Source: Phycisphaerae bacterium (GTDB taxonomy: Bacteria; Planctomycetota; Phycisphaerae; Phycisphaerales; UBA1924). From it: a stretch of DNA of 64,000 bases. The notes under the pieces are model-generated. The model had not been told where the DNA came from. It made no database searches and saw nothing but the letters and a program-made list of their open reading frames with translations. Location of the stretch: positions 1,178,001-1,242,000 of the forward strand of contig JAUILU010000001.1 in NCBI GenBank assembly GCA_030432905.1. The letters run 5' to 3'. The translations under genes and the position numbers were made by a program. Within the stretch, counting starts at the first letter, position 1, and each line of letters starts with the position of its first letter. Positions 43,384 through 53,154 of the stretch are shown piece after piece.

Positions 43384-45130
43384 CGGGTTCGTCGTCGGGC
43401 TCGCCGTCCATGCTCTCAAGCAGCTGCTGAACCTGATCCGCCATGGTGTTGGCGGTTGCCATCTCTTCGACGGTCACGATGTTCGCGCCGACTTCTTTAG
43501 CCAGGAACGCGCCGGAGAGGTAGTGCGTGCGTGCCGCGATGTACGCGGTCGTGTTCAGCTCGCGGATGTGCTTGGTTGCACGCAGGACCGCTTCGTCGTC
43601 GGGCATTGTCAGCAGGACAGCGTCCGCTTCCGAGATGTCCGCCGAGTGCAGGACTTCTTCGTTGGTGATGTCGCCGAAGATTACTCGGCGACCGATGCTT
43701 GATTGCTTTCGCACGGTTTCGGGGTTGATCTCGACGATGGTGATCCGGCAGCCGGCCTGCGCGAGCTTGTCGGCGACGACCCTGCCGACCGGGCCGAACC
43801 CAGCAACAACCACACGCTTGCGGGTGTCGGCTTCGCCCTCTGTCTGCGAGTCTTGCGAGATCACGACGCCCCGGCGGAGTGGGCTGCGCGGGAAGCCGAC
43901 CGTGAATCCCGCGATGAACTTGGCGCGAGAGATCATGCTCGGCGTCACGAGCAGCGAGATAAACACGATGCCGATGAGGATCGCCATAACGCGGTCGGCT
44001 TGCTCGCCGAACAGGCCGTTGGCGTCGGCGACGCCCGCGATGACGAGGCTGAACTCGCCGGCCTGCGCCAAAGAAACCGCGACGACACCCGCAACGATGG
44101 GCGGCGCGCCGAGTACCCACGCGGTGATCCCGATGGTCAGTGACTTGAGCGACATCACCGCGAACACACCCAGCAGGACTACCCACCACAGCTCGATCAT
44201 GACACCGAGGTCGAGTCCCAACCCAACCGCGGTGAAGAAGACCGCCATGAACAGGTCGCGCATGGGGCCGATCTGTCCCGAGAGCTGGTGCTTGAATGGC
44301 GTGCCGGCGAGCAGGAAGCCTGCAAGGAACGCGCCGAGTTCCGGGCTGAGCCCGAGCGCCCCGGTCAATACCGCGGCTCCGAGCCCGATCGCCGCCGAGC
44401 AGACCAGCAGCAGTTCGTGCGACGTGTCCTTGGCCGCCTCGGCGAGCACCTTGGGCAGCGCGTAGTTGCCGACAATGATCATGAGCCCGACCGCGCCGAT
44501 CGACACGAGCGCCGAGGCGCTGATGCGGAGTACACTCGTCGGCTCGGCTCCCTCTTCAAGCTGAACGCCGGACTCAGCAAGCCTCGCGAGCACCGGCATG
44601 AACGCGATCGCGGCGACAACCGCGAGGTCCTGTGAGAGGAGCGTGCCGAACGAGATCCGGCCGTGGAGTTGTCGCAGCTCGCGCCGCTGCTGGAGGATGC
44701 GGAGCACAACCGCGGTCGAAGACATGGACATCGCGATCGCGACGGCGGCAGCCGCGGTCGGTGTGAGACCAAAGAGCATCGCGATCGGGGTGCCGAACAT
44801 CGCGGTCAGGAGCGTTGAGATCATGCCCACCGCGAGGATCGGCACAAAGCCTGATCGCAGGTCGCGCCGGTCGAGGTGCATCCCGATGCCGAACATCAGG
44901 AGCACGATCGCGACGTGCGAGATCGCGTCAACACTCGCGGAGTCTTGCACGAGACCGACTGCGTTCGGGCCGAAGATCGCGCCGGCGATGAGGTAGCCGG
45001 GGATCGTGGCGATCTTGAGCCTGCGAAAAACGAGCGAGACCACGGCGGCGGTCGCGAGGATGATCAGCAGGCCGACCATGACGCCGCCGTCGGCCGCGGC
45101 TGCTGCAAGCGTCGGTGAGAGATCAACCAT
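43364..45130 (-). CDS. KefB/KefC-like CPA2 cation:proton antiporter with TrkA-N domain
   Basis: 588 residues. About 12-13 TM helices (GLLIILATAAVVSLVFRRLK onward), including YLIAGAIFGPNAVGLV and SSTAVVLRILQQR, the CPA2 transport core. This is followed by a cytoplasmic Rossmann RCK/TrkA-N domain with VVVAGFGPVGRVVADKLAQAG-like fingerprint and IVEINPE. Likely K+/H+ or Na+/H+ exchange at the inner membrane. The ATG at 45130 overlaps the mnmG stop by 8 bases; the frame is open to 45184 inside mnmG, but 45130 begins directly at the membrane domain. Confidence 0.9.
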   Translation of the reverse strand: MVDLSPTLAAAAADGGVMVGLLIILATAAVVSLVFRRLKIATIPGYLIAGAIFGPNAVGLVQDSASVDAISHVAIVLLMFGIGMHLDRRDLRSGFVPILAVGMISTLLTAMFGTPIAMLFGLTPTAAAAVAIAMSMSSTAVVLRILQQRRELRQLHGRISFGTLLSQDLAVVAAIAFMPVLARLAESGVQLEEGAEPTSVLRISASALVSIGAVGLMIIVGNYALPKVLAEAAKDTSHELLLVCSAAIGLGAAVLTGALGLSPELGAFLAGFLLAGTPFKHQLSGQIGPMRDLFMAVFFTAVGLGLDLGVMIELWWVVLLGVFAVMSLKSLTIGITAWVLGAPPIVAGVVAVSLAQAGEFSLVIAGVADANGLFGEQADRVMAILIGIVFISLLVTPSMISRAKFIAGFTVGFPRSPLRRGVVISQDSQTEGEADTRKRVVVAGFGPVGRVVADKLAQAGCRITIVEINPETVRKQSSIGRRVIFGDITNEEVLHSADISEADAVLLTMPDDEAVLRATKHIRELNTTAYIAARTHYLSGAFLAKEVGANIVTVEEMATANTMADQVQQLLESMDGEPDDEPVSQASS

Positions 45131-47114
45131 CGTTCGCCGCCGACTTCGGTTTCGCGGTCTTTCGGCGGACGTGGACCGCGACAATACTCAGGTCGGCGGG
45201 CGTGACACCTTCGAGCCGGCCGGCTTGGCCGAACGTCGCGGGGCCGAAGCGAGTCAGCGCGTTGATCGCCTCGGTGCGCAGGCCCTGAATCTCTTTGTAC
45301 ACGAGCCACGTCGGCAGCGCCCGGCGTTCGAGTTCGCTCTGGCGTTTGATCTCGTTCTGCTGGCGGACAACGTAGTCGGCGTACGCGCGGTCGGCGGAAA
45401 CTGTCGCGATCGCCGAGTCGTCGTAGTCGCCTTCGAGTGCCGACTTGAGATCCGCTTCAGTAAACTCGGGACGCTTGACCCACTTGGTCAGCGGCTCGCC
45501 ATCGAGTGTGCGTTCGTCGATCTCGCGGTTGATCTCGGCGAGCTGGCGCTGACGCTCGGCAAAGAGATCAAGCCGGGCTTTGCCGAGTTCGGTGCCGAGC
45601 AGGCCGAGATCTTCTGCGATCGGTGTCAGCCTGTCCGCTGCGTTGTCAGCGCGGAGCAGGAGCCTGTGCTCGGCGCGGCTCGTGAACATCCGGTAAGGCT
45701 CGGTCGGGGTTTTTGTGACGAGGTCGTCCATCAGCACGCCGATGTAGGCCTGATCTCGCCCGAGCAGCCAGTCGCCCTTGCCCTGTGCGTGACGAACGGC
45801 GTTCACACCCGCGACAAGTCCCTGAGCCGCGGCTTCTTCGTAGCCGCTAGTGCCGTTGATCTGGCCCGCGAGGAACAGACCCGGGACGAGCTTCGTCTGG
45901 CCCGTTGCGTAGATCTGGTGCGGGCGGACCATGTCGTACTCGACGGAGTAGGCGAGCCTGAGAATCTCGGCGTTCTCGCAGCCGGGCATGCCCCGGATGA
46001 TCGCCTGCTGAACATCGGCGGGCAGGCTTGTGGAGATGCCGTTGCAGTAGACCCAGTCGGAGCCGAGGCCTTCGGGTTCGAGGAAGACGGTGTGCTCGTC
46101 GCGATCGAACCTCACGACCTTGTCCTCGATGGACGGGCAGTACCTCGGCCCGATGCCCTTGCCGCTGGGCAGCCCGGAGAAAATCGGTGCGCGGTGCAGG
46201 TTCGCGCGGATCATGTCGTGGATGATTTTGGTTGTACGCGTCACCCGGCAGGCGTGCTGTTCGAGCAGCGGGAAGCTGGTCGGCACGATCTCCGCGAACG
46301 ACTCGTCAGTCACTCGGCCCGAGAGATCGCTGAACGCCATCGGGCGTTCGTCGCCGAACTGCGGGGGGAGCGATTCCCAATCGATGGTGCGTTTGTCGAG
46401 CCTCGGGGGTGTGCCAGTCTTCAGTCTTCCGAGCTCGAAACCGAGTCTTGAGAGGGTCTTTGAGATCCCGATCGCGGGCGCCTCGCCGTACCTGCCGCCG
46501 GGAGTTTTGGATTCGCCCGTGTGCATGAGCCCGCGCATGAACGTGCCCGTGGTTAGGACCGTCGCCGGGGCACGGAGTTCGCTGGGGACTTCGTAGCGTT
46601 CGAGGTTCTGCTCGGCGGCCCGTCGTTCGAGCTGGGTAGCCGCATCGCAGATGCTGGTGACGGACAGGGGCTTGGTGTCCGAGGGCGGCGAGATGATCAC
46701 CCCCACCGCCTTGCCGTCTTCGAGGATGAAGTCATCGACGAGGCCGGGGATGACGTCGATCTCGGGGCGGCTTGCAATCATGCGCTGGACGGCGAACGCG
46801 TACTCGTTTTTGTCGCACTGGCATCGCGGGCCATGAACCGCCGGCCCCCGGCTCGTGTTGAGCATCTTGAACATGATGCCTGACGTGTCGGCGGCCAGGC
46901 CCATCAGGCCCCCGAGGGCGTCGATCTCGCGGACGAGCTGGCCCTTGGCCAGTCCCCCGATGGCAGGGTTGCAGCTCATGGCGCCGATGCGGGCGGGGTT
47001 GGCGGTGACAAGGGCAACAGAATGCGGCTTGCGCAGCAGATTCGCGGCCGCCCAGGCGGCTTCAGCCCCGGCGTGCCCGCCCCCGATCACGATGATCTCG
47101 TACTCCGTTTGCAT
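45123..47114 (-). CDS. mnmG: tRNA uridine 5-carboxymethylaminomethyl modification enzyme MnmG
   Basis: 663 residues. Flavoprotein that with MnmE makes (carboxymethyl)aminomethyl-uridine at tRNA wobble positions. FAD motif IIVIGGGHAGAEAAWAAANL, AMSCNPAIGGLAKGQLVREI, and LKTGTPPRLDKRTIDW are diagnostic; the C-terminal helical domain ending near GRLEGVTPADLSIV is complete. ATG at 47114 is used; a TTG at 47117 precedes it. The MnmE-like protein in this window (26612) lacks key residues, so the working partner may be elsewhere. Coupled with the antiporter gene downstream. Confidence 0.96.
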   Translation of the reverse strand: MQTEYEIIVIGGGHAGAEAAWAAANLLRKPHSVALVTANPARIGAMSCNPAIGGLAKGQLVREIDALGGLMGLAADTSGIMFKMLNTSRGPAVHGPRCQCDKNEYAFAVQRMIASRPEIDVIPGLVDDFILEDGKAVGVIISPPSDTKPLSVTSICDAATQLERRAAEQNLERYEVPSELRAPATVLTTGTFMRGLMHTGESKTPGGRYGEAPAIGISKTLSRLGFELGRLKTGTPPRLDKRTIDWESLPPQFGDERPMAFSDLSGRVTDESFAEIVPTSFPLLEQHACRVTRTTKIIHDMIRANLHRAPIFSGLPSGKGIGPRYCPSIEDKVVRFDRDEHTVFLEPEGLGSDWVYCNGISTSLPADVQQAIIRGMPGCENAEILRLAYSVEYDMVRPHQIYATGQTKLVPGLFLAGQINGTSGYEEAAAQGLVAGVNAVRHAQGKGDWLLGRDQAYIGVLMDDLVTKTPTEPYRMFTSRAEHRLLLRADNAADRLTPIAEDLGLLGTELGKARLDLFAERQRQLAEINREIDERTLDGEPLTKWVKRPEFTEADLKSALEGDYDDSAIATVSADRAYADYVVRQQNEIKRQSELERRALPTWLVYKEIQGLRTEAINALTRFGPATFGQAGRLEGVTPADLSIVAVHVRRKTAKPKSAANDG

Positions 47115-47263
47115 CAAGGCAATAGTAGTCTCGCTGCGGGGAGGTTATGAGTGGGTTCTGCTAGGCGACGAGGCCCACGATTATCACTCAGTTCTTACCA
47201 TATCAGTACAAAAATCAGAACCGAATCAGTAGTCTGGATTCACGACCGGCCAGCAAAGGAGCC

Positions 47264-48064
47264 ATGATGCGACGAACGGCGATGATGTATGGGGTGTGCT
47301 GTTTGCTGACCGCGGGAGCCAACGCTCAGGTTGGCACCGCTGAGATCCAGTACAACTCTGTAGTATCCGTGACAGAGATCATCGACCCGGACACCGACGA
47401 ACGAGTGACGACATCGGACACGATCGCGGGTGCCGGCTTTATGCCCTTCTCGCTGAATCACAGCGTGTCGTACGACGACCCCTTGCTCGACTTCGATCCC
47501 TCGGCATCGAGCCGGTTCTCCGTTGACCGCGTTCAGTTTGTCCGCACGACCCCGCTCGGCGACGCGTACTACGACGTCACGATCTCAGGCGAGCTCTCAC
47601 GCGCGGGGACTCTTTTCTCTACATCACCATACTTCAGTCGCGCGACTTCGGACCTCGTTGTTGACCTGATCGGTTTCCGGGGCGGTTCCAGCACGTTCAC
47701 CTATATAGAGCAGTACGAAATGTCCGTGTCGTACAGCTCGAACTACAACTTCCCGACAGTGCCCATGGCGCTGCCCACAGTGACCCTGTCGGGCGTGAAC
47801 CAGAATGGCACGCTGACCGAACTCGAATCCCTCGAGACCAACGGGACGTCGCAGAGCGATGTCTGGAACGGCAACGCGACTGGCGATTTCAGCGCGGTCC
47901 GGCTGCAGGTCCGCGCCGATCCGCTTGAGATACTTGTGCCGCACCCCGGGATTACGACGGTCGCATTCGAGGGCACGTTCCGCATCCTGACAGACATCCC
48001 GGCCCCAACCACCGCCAGCGCGGTTCTTGCCGGGCTTGTGCTTACGGCTCGACGGCGGCGCTGA
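47264..48064 (+). CDS. Secreted protein with PEP-CTERM-like sorting tail
   Basis: 266 residues; start at 47264 or, better spaced from AAAGGAG, 47267. Signal peptide (MMYGVCCLLTAGANAQ), a beta-rich body with many Thr/Ser, and a tail IPAPTTASAVLAGLVLTARRRR of the same plan as those at 17738 and 18406: Pro-Ala-Pro, hydrophobic helix, Arg cluster. The body has no clear similarity to those two. Function unknown; the common tail suggests one sorting machinery. Divergent from mnmG. Confidence 0.7.
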   Translation: MMRRTAMMYGVCCLLTAGANAQVGTAEIQYNSVVSVTEIIDPDTDERVTTSDTIAGAGFMPFSLNHSVSYDDPLLDFDPSASSRFSVDRVQFVRTTPLGDAYYDVTISGELSRAGTLFSTSPYFSRATSDLVVDLIGFRGGSSTFTYIEQYEMSVSYSSNYNFPTVPMALPTVTLSGVNQNGTLTELESLETNGTSQSDVWNGNATGDFSAVRLQVRADPLEILVPHPGITTVAFEGTFRILTDIPAPTTASAVLAGLVLTARRRR

Positions 48065-48127
48065 GTCATGTGAAGAAGTCGCGTCGTCGAGACCACCTGC
48101 GTGGATTCCAGGCTGTACGCTTTGCGC

Positions 48128-48628
48128 ATGAAGATCAGACACGCGACGATCGATGATGCCCCCGCGGTCGCCGCGATCTACAACCACGCGATCCTGCACA
48201 CAATCGCCAGCTTCTGGACCGAGCCGAGGCCTGACAGCGAACTGGCCCAGCAGATCGCCGAGGCCGACGAAGCGACGTACCCGTGGCTCGTCGCCGAGCG
48301 GGAAGGCCCGGAGGGACCACAGGTCGTCGGCACCGCGTGGAGCAAACGCTGGAACCCACGCACCGCATACGACATCACCTGCGAGGTCAGCGTCTACATC
48401 GCGCCTGATGCACAAGGCAGCGGCGTGGGCAAGGCGCTGTACACGGAACTTTTCTCAAGGCTCTGGGCGATCGGCTACAAGCACATCATCGGCGGCATCA
48501 GCCTGCCAAACGAGGCGAGCGTGCGCCTGCACGAATCGATGGGGATGAAGCGGGTGGCGCTGTTTCCGGGAATCGGGGAGAAATACGGGCAGGCGATTGA
48601 TGTTGGGTATTGGCAGGTGAGCAACTAG
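48128..48628 (+). CDS. GNAT acetyltransferase of the phosphinothricin acetyltransferase (Pat/YwnH) type
   Basis: 166 residues from ATG 48128 (MKIRHATIDDAPAVAAIYNH). Acetyl-CoA-binding motif A VSVYIAPDAQGSGVGKALYT carries the Q/RxxGxG/A loop. The FWTEPRP segment and GISLPNEASVRLHESMGMKR are typical for this GNAT branch, whose members acetylate small amines or amino acid analogues. Substrate not predictable. Convergent to the sulfotransferase with a 5-bp gap. Confidence 0.88.
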   Translation: MKIRHATIDDAPAVAAIYNHAILHTIASFWTEPRPDSELAQQIAEADEATYPWLVAEREGPEGPQVVGTAWSKRWNPRTAYDITCEVSVYIAPDAQGSGVGKALYTELFSRLWAIGYKHIIGGISLPNEASVRLHESMGMKRVALFPGIGEKYGQAIDVGYWQVSN

Positions 48629-48633
48629 AGAAC

Positions 48634-49344
48634 TTACTCAACATCAACGTATCGCGAAAACCCCGCCTCACAAATCTCGTCGACCATCTCTTCGTAGTTG
48701 TCTACCACATCACGGAGATCGTCAGATGTCAATTTCTTGATGCGAGATTTCATGAGTTGTTTCGGATTTACTTTCACTCCAAGAAACTGACTAACCCGAG
48801 CCAGCACGTCCGCAGTATCAGACACTAACGTTTCATAATTCAGATCCAGACGAGGCGTATCGAGCTTGCCGACAAAGGCGTTGAGTTGGTGCTCCGAGTA
48901 TTCCCAACTCTTTAGCCTCTCTACTACGTCAGCAGGATCAACAGCGGTGACGCCCAACCGATCCTTGTCTTTCACAAGCTCCCATCGCCCTGTGTTCTCA
49001 AACAGAGCGGCCGATCGTATTGCAGACACAACCGCCTTCAGCGCACTTTGCCGCGAGAGAACGATTGTGTGGACATTGTACTTCTGTAGTGATTCGCTGA
49101 ATCCATCGAGATCAACGACGTCCCAGAGTTTCGTCTTGTGCCCCACCGCCTTTATCCAGGGATTCAACGGGTGATACAGCTTCTCCAGCCATCTCGCCTG
49201 AGCATCTGCCCCATCCTCTTTCAGATTGACTAGGACCTCTGCCTTTGCGGTGATCCGGGGGTGTCTGTTCAACATATCCATGAAGTATGTCGAACCCGTA
49301 CGCCCCAGAAACAGGCAAACGAATCTCGTTGGTTCAGTGCGCAT
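48634..49344 (-). CDS. Sulfotransferase-like protein (Stf0/PAPS-dependent type)
   Basis: 236 residues from ATG 49344. The N-terminal 5'-phosphosulfate loop is FVCLFLGRTGSTYFMDML, and IVLSRQSALKAVVSAIRSA corresponds to the 3'-phosphate-binding Arg/Ser segment, so a PAPS-dependent sulfotransferase fold is likely. The gene is markedly less GC-rich than its neighbours and uses many A/T-ending codons, a sign of recent transfer or relaxed selection. Its start overlaps the stop of the sugar phosphotransferase gene by 11 bases, suggesting sulfation of the polysaccharide or lipid-linked sugar made with that enzyme. Confidence 0.8.
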   Translation of the reverse strand: MRTEPTRFVCLFLGRTGSTYFMDMLNRHPRITAKAEVLVNLKEDGADAQARWLEKLYHPLNPWIKAVGHKTKLWDVVDLDGFSESLQKYNVHTIVLSRQSALKAVVSAIRSAALFENTGRWELVKDKDRLGVTAVDPADVVERLKSWEYSEHQLNAFVGKLDTPRLDLNYETLVSDTADVLARVSQFLGVKVNPKQLMKSRIKKLTSDDLRDVVDNYEEMVDEICEAGFSRYVDVE

Positions 49345-50788
49345 TGCGATGCACAAACCCGCGGCGAAGAGTCAGGAAGAGGATCCTGAGATCAAACCAG
49401 ATCGACCAGTGGCGGACGTAGAAGAGGTCGTACTGGATGCGCTTCTTGAGCGAGGTGTCGCCGCGGAGGCCGTTGACCTGGGCCCAGCCGGTCATGCCGG
49501 CCTTGACGTGCTGGCGGAGCATGTAGCCCCGCCAGTCTTCGCGGAACTGCTCGATGAGTTCGGGGCGTTCGGGTCGCGGGCCGACGAGGGACATGTCGCC
49601 GCGGAGAACATTGAGAAGCTGCGGCAGTTCATCGAGGCTTGTTTTGCGGAGCCACTGGCCGATGCGCGTGACGCGCGGGTCGTTCCGGCTTGTCCAGCGG
49701 GCGGGTTCTTCGTCCTCGACATGCGCCATGGTGCGGAACTTGTAGATGTTGAAGTTCTCGCCCCCGAGACTGACTCGGCGTTGGCGGAAGATGACCGGGC
49801 CCGGGCCTGAGAATCGAACGAGCACAGCGATGCACACAAGGATGGGCGAGAAGAGCACGAGCGCCGCCAGTGCGCCGGCGATATCGAGGACGCGTTTGCT
49901 CAGCCCGCCCACGCCGTAGAGCGGCGACTCGCGGACGCTGAGAATGGGCATGCCGTCGAGCTCGGAGACGAGCATGTTCTGGGGCATGTGGCGGGGGTTG
50001 ATGTCCGGGACGATCCGCACATCGACAGCGAAGCGTTCGAGGCGCTTGATGATGCCAGGGATCTCGTTGGCCTTTGAGCTCGGCATGGCGAGGTAGACCG
50101 CGTCCACCTCGCGTTCTTCGAGTGCTTTCTCCAGGTTCCCGATGCCGCCGAGCACCGGGCGGTTGAGACACTCGGTTCGCTGGGTGGTCTCGCGGTGGCC
50201 CACGAAGTAGGCAACGCTGATCCCGGTCCACGAGTTGCGATCGAGCGTGTGGCACGTGATCTGCCCGAGTCTGCCGACGCCCACGACACACGCGTGGCGG
50301 AGGTTCTTGCCTCGTTTACGCAGCGACCGGAGCACGCTCCGAAGCGAGAGCCGTTCCGCTGAGAGCAGGAAGACGAGCATGAATGCGAGGATGCCGAGTT
50401 GGAGTCGGCTTGCGTCGATGCCCAGCGAGCCGATGTTGATCACCGTGACGCCCGGGTTCTGGTTGATCAGCGACGACCCGATGACCCACAGCAGCACGAC
50501 GACGGCTGCCATCGCGCCGATCACTGCGCGGATGATCTGCCCCACCTCGGACAGGATCGACTGGTCGCGCCGAGGCGTGTAGAGCCGAAAGCCCCACATC
50601 GCGTACAGCACCGCGGGCACGACCAGAAACGCGAGCGGCTCGCGGACGGCGCGGGCGGTGGTTATGGGATCGAGATCGGAGGCGATGTAGAGCCGAAGCA
50701 GCCAGGCGAGGTAGCAGGCCGCGGTCACGACGGCAGCGTCGGCGAGGCACAAGATCGAAACAAAGAGTTGATGTCGCTGCTTTACCAC
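49334..50788 (-). CDS. Exopolysaccharide polyprenyl glycosylphosphotransferase (WcaJ/WbaP-like)
   Basis: About 484 residues. N-terminal TM helices ([20 protein letters not shown] and others) lead into a CoA-binding-like domain ([18 protein letters not shown]). The C-terminal bacterial sugar transferase has [60 protein letters not shown] and [13 protein letters not shown], then [18 protein letters not shown]. It transfers a sugar 1-phosphate to undecaprenyl phosphate, the first step of exopolysaccharide or O-antigen synthesis. GTG at 50788 is chosen (AGGGGG ten bases upstream); TTG at 50824 is in frame too. Confidence 0.9.
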   Translation of the reverse strand: MVKQRHQLFVSILCLADAAVVTAACYLAWLLRLYIASDLDPITTARAVREPLAFLVVPAVLYAMWGFRLYTPRRDQSILSEVGQIIRAVIGAMAAVVVLLWVIGSSLINQNPGVTVINIGSLGIDASRLQLGILAFMLVFLLSAERLSLRSVLRSLRKRGKNLRHACVVGVGRLGQITCHTLDRNSWTGISVAYFVGHRETTQRTECLNRPVLGGIGNLEKALEEREVDAVYLAMPSSKANEIPGIIKRLERFAVDVRIVPDINPRHMPQNMLVSELDGMPILSVRESPLYGVGGLSKRVLDIAGALAALVLFSPILVCIAVLVRFSGPGPVIFRQRRVSLGGENFNIYKFRTMAHVEDEEPARWTSRNDPRVTRIGQWLRKTSLDELPQLLNVLRGDMSLVGPRPERPELIEQFREDWRGYMLRQHVKAGMTGWAQVNGLRGDTSLKKRIQYDLFYVRHWSIWFDLRILFLTLRRGFVHRNAH

Positions 50789-50902
50789 GCGGAAGCCGCC
50801 CCCTGCCCTGATCTGGTGCTCCAACCGGATCTAGGTCGCGTGCCTGACATGAGTTAGAGCCATCGGCGTCCGCTGCCTCAGCGGAAGAGTTTAGCGCCTT
50901 GT

Positions 50903-51859
50903 TTATCCGACAGGCGGTTTCGGCCAGCCCCCCCCGGTTCGGATGTTTGTCTGGTCACCAAGATTCTGCAGTACCGCCCTGTCCTGCTCAGAAATCGCGT
51001 CTGCCGGGGGTGGAACGACTCTGAGTTCGACATACAGGTCCCCCGGAGGGGTGGTCTTGCAGCCTTGGCCTTTGAGACGGAGCTGCGAGCCGCACTTGCT
51101 GCCCGCGGGGATGGTGATGGTCGCGGTGCCGGTGGGTGTCGGCACATCGATCTTGGCCCCGAGCGCGGACTCGGCGAACGTGATCGGCAGGTCGAGGTAC
51201 ACGTCGGCCTGTTTCTCGCCCTGGGCGGCGTCGCCTCTGCGAAAGAGCGGGTGGCTCGCGATGTTGATCGTCAGGATGAGGTCTGATTTTTGGCTCGGGC
51301 GGTTCGGGTCTGCGTTGCCCACGCCCCGGACGCGGAGCTTCTTGCCGTGCACGATGCCCGCGGGGATCGTGACCTCGACGGACTCGTTCTTGGTGCCGCG
51401 TTTGATGTCGATCTGTCTTTTGCCGCCGGTGATTGCGGTGACGAAATCGATCTCGATGGTGTGCCGTGTGTCTGGTGCCTTTGGCTGCTGCTGGCGACGC
51501 TGGCCGCCCGCTTGCTGCCTGCCGAACGGGCCGGCGTTGCGTCCGCCGAAGAACGAGTCGAACATCGATCCGAGATCATCGACGTCGAAGTCCACGTGCA
51601 CGCCGCCCCCACCACGTGGGCCCGGGCGTGCGCTGCCGGCCTCGCCGACGTGCCCGAAGCGGTCGTACATCTGCTTCTTCTCGGCGTCTGAGAGCACGTC
51701 ATACGCCTCTTGGATCTCGACGAACTTGCCCTGGGCTTCCTCGTCTTTGTTGATGTCCGGGTGGTACTTGCGCGCCAGCTCGCGGTAGGCGGCTTTGATC
51801 TCGTCCTGATTCGCAGATCGGCTGACGCCGAGCACCTCGTAGTAGTCGCGTTTGGCCAT
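50903..51859 (-). CDS. DnaJ/CbpA-like J-domain co-chaperone without zinc finger
   Basis: 318 residues. J domain at 1-70 with the HPD motif ([17 protein letters not shown]) and [20 protein letters not shown] start. Then a Gly/Gln-rich linker and two beta-barrel client-binding domains ([58 protein letters not shown]). The CxxCxGxG zinc repeats of DnaJ are missing, so it is of the CbpA type. It stimulates DnaK ATPase. 26 bp from the next gene on the same strand; operon membership uncertain. Confidence 0.93.
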   Translation of the reverse strand: MAKRDYYEVLGVSRSANQDEIKAAYRELARKYHPDINKDEEAQGKFVEIQEAYDVLSDAEKKQMYDRFGHVGEAGSARPGPRGGGGVHVDFDVDDLGSMFDSFFGGRNAGPFGRQQAGGQRRQQQPKAPDTRHTIEIDFVTAITGGKRQIDIKRGTKNESVEVTIPAGIVHGKKLRVRGVGNADPNRPSQKSDLILTINIASHPLFRRGDAAQGEKQADVYLDLPITFAESALGAKIDVPTPTGTATITIPAGSKCGSQLRLKGQGCKTTPPGDLYVELRVVPPPADAISEQDRAVLQNLGDQTNIRTGGGWPKPPVG

Positions 51860-51885
51860 GGCTGGGTTAGTGTATGACTCCAGTT

Positions 51886-53007
51886 CTACTCGTCGGCGGC
51901 CTCGATCCTCGCCGGCGAATCGCCCGACCCCGGGTGCCAGTATCGGATGTTCCCAGCGTCCTGACTCCCCACCAACTCGAGCCGAGTCGCGGCGTTCACA
52001 TCGGAGATGATGAACAGCCCGTCGCCCTCTGGTGAGGAGTAGCCCTCGAGCACAGTCGCGTTCTTGGCGTTGGTGAGGTAGAACGCGCCGCCGTCGTCAT
52101 CGACGTGGAATGTGACGCGGTTGTCGCCGCTGTCGTCGCGGACAGCGAGCACGCCTCTGCCGTTGGGATCGACGAACTGCCCGAGGACGGACATGTCGTG
52201 CGCGTTAGCGATGAAGATCTGCCCGCCGTCGGCGTCGCTTCCGATCATGGTGCGCTGTGCGCCGTCCTGGTTGAAGGTCGCGATCTCGCCCCGGCCTTCC
52301 TGAGTCGAATATACCCATGCCGAGCGGATGCCGTCGGTGTTAAATGTGCTCACGGAGCCGCCGTCAGCGTCGCAGTTGATGATTGTTCCGCGTTCGCCGG
52401 ACCGGGATCCGTTGACCGCGACCAACCCCCGCAGGCTCTCGTCCGCGAAGGCCTCGACGACCTCGGCTCCGGAGTTGTTGTAAACCCTGAACAGCCCGCC
52501 CTCGGCGTCGGCGGTTTGCTCCACCTGGAGCATCCCTGCCGAGTTGCGAACCGCCATGTACCCACCGCCAGTTTCGTTGGCGCTGAGCATGACCGTGCTG
52601 AGTTCGTCGGCGTTGTTGATGTTGAGTTTGCCGGATTCTGCGGCAGCCGCGAGTGTGACGCGTTTGCCGCCCTGGCTTTCGGAGAGCATGAGCACGCCGT
52701 TGCGTTGGCGGTCGCCGTAGACCTCGAAAATCGAGTTACCCTCGGCGTTGTTCAGGAAAAACGTCCCGCCGTCGCTGTCGTGACCGATCTGCACGAGCAC
52801 GTTGCCCTCGGCATCAACGACGCGGAGCCGCTCGGTCGTGACCACATCGAGCACCCGGCCCGGGAGTTCACCCGCGGCGAGCGCGATCGCGCCGACCGCG
52901 CCAAGCCCGAGTGCTGCGCACGCAAGCTTCCACCGCTTGGCGCTCCGGCGTAGCCCTGCCATGCTTGATTCGAGTTCTTCGAGACGCGCGGCGATCTGCT
53001 TGTCCAT
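51886..53007 (-). CDS. Membrane-anchored protein with six or so ~43-residue beta repeats
   Basis: 373 residues, ATG 53007 with AGGAG upstream. An N-terminal coil ([20 protein letters not shown]) and one TM helix ([18 protein letters not shown]) precede repeats of about 43 residues with the core D-DGG-F--xN, a variable strand, GRG-L-V and a Gly-Asp/Arg end. Examples: [56 protein letters not shown] and [14 protein letters not shown]. The pattern suggests a stacked beta solenoid. Not a family I can name; probably exposed outside the cytoplasm. Confidence 0.7.
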   Translation of the reverse strand: MDKQIAARLEELESSMAGLRRSAKRWKLACAALGLGAVGAIALAAGELPGRVLDVVTTERLRVVDAEGNVLVQIGHDSDGGTFFLNNAEGNSIFEVYGDRQRNGVLMLSESQGGKRVTLAAAAESGKLNINNADELSTVMLSANETGGGYMAVRNSAGMLQVEQTADAEGGLFRVYNNSGAEVVEAFADESLRGLVAVNGSRSGERGTIINCDADGGSVSTFNTDGIRSAWVYSTQEGRGEIATFNQDGAQRTMIGSDADGGQIFIANAHDMSVLGQFVDPNGRGVLAVRDDSGDNRVTFHVDDDGGAFYLTNAKNATVLEGYSSPEGDGLFIISDVNAATRLELVGSQDAGNIRYWHPGSGDSPARIEAADE

Positions 53008-53083
53008 GTCGTTTACTCCTGTAGTCGATCGTGCTCGGTTGCATGGTAACGAATCGGACACCGACCTACAGACTCATGAAACC

Positions 53084-53117
53084 GCAAAAAAGAAACAGGC
53101 CCGCCGAGGCAGGCCTG
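53084..53117 (-). terminator. Intrinsic terminator after the CpeT-FKBP gene
   Basis: On the minus strand, CAGGCCTGCC and GGCGGGCCTG form a 9-10 bp stem (one G-U pair), followed by TTTCTTTTTTGC. It ends transcripts coming from 53155 and beyond, before the repeat-protein gene. Confidence 0.8.
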
Positions 53118-53154
53118 CACTTTGTTTTTGGTTTGAGGATTTGTTTATTCGCTC

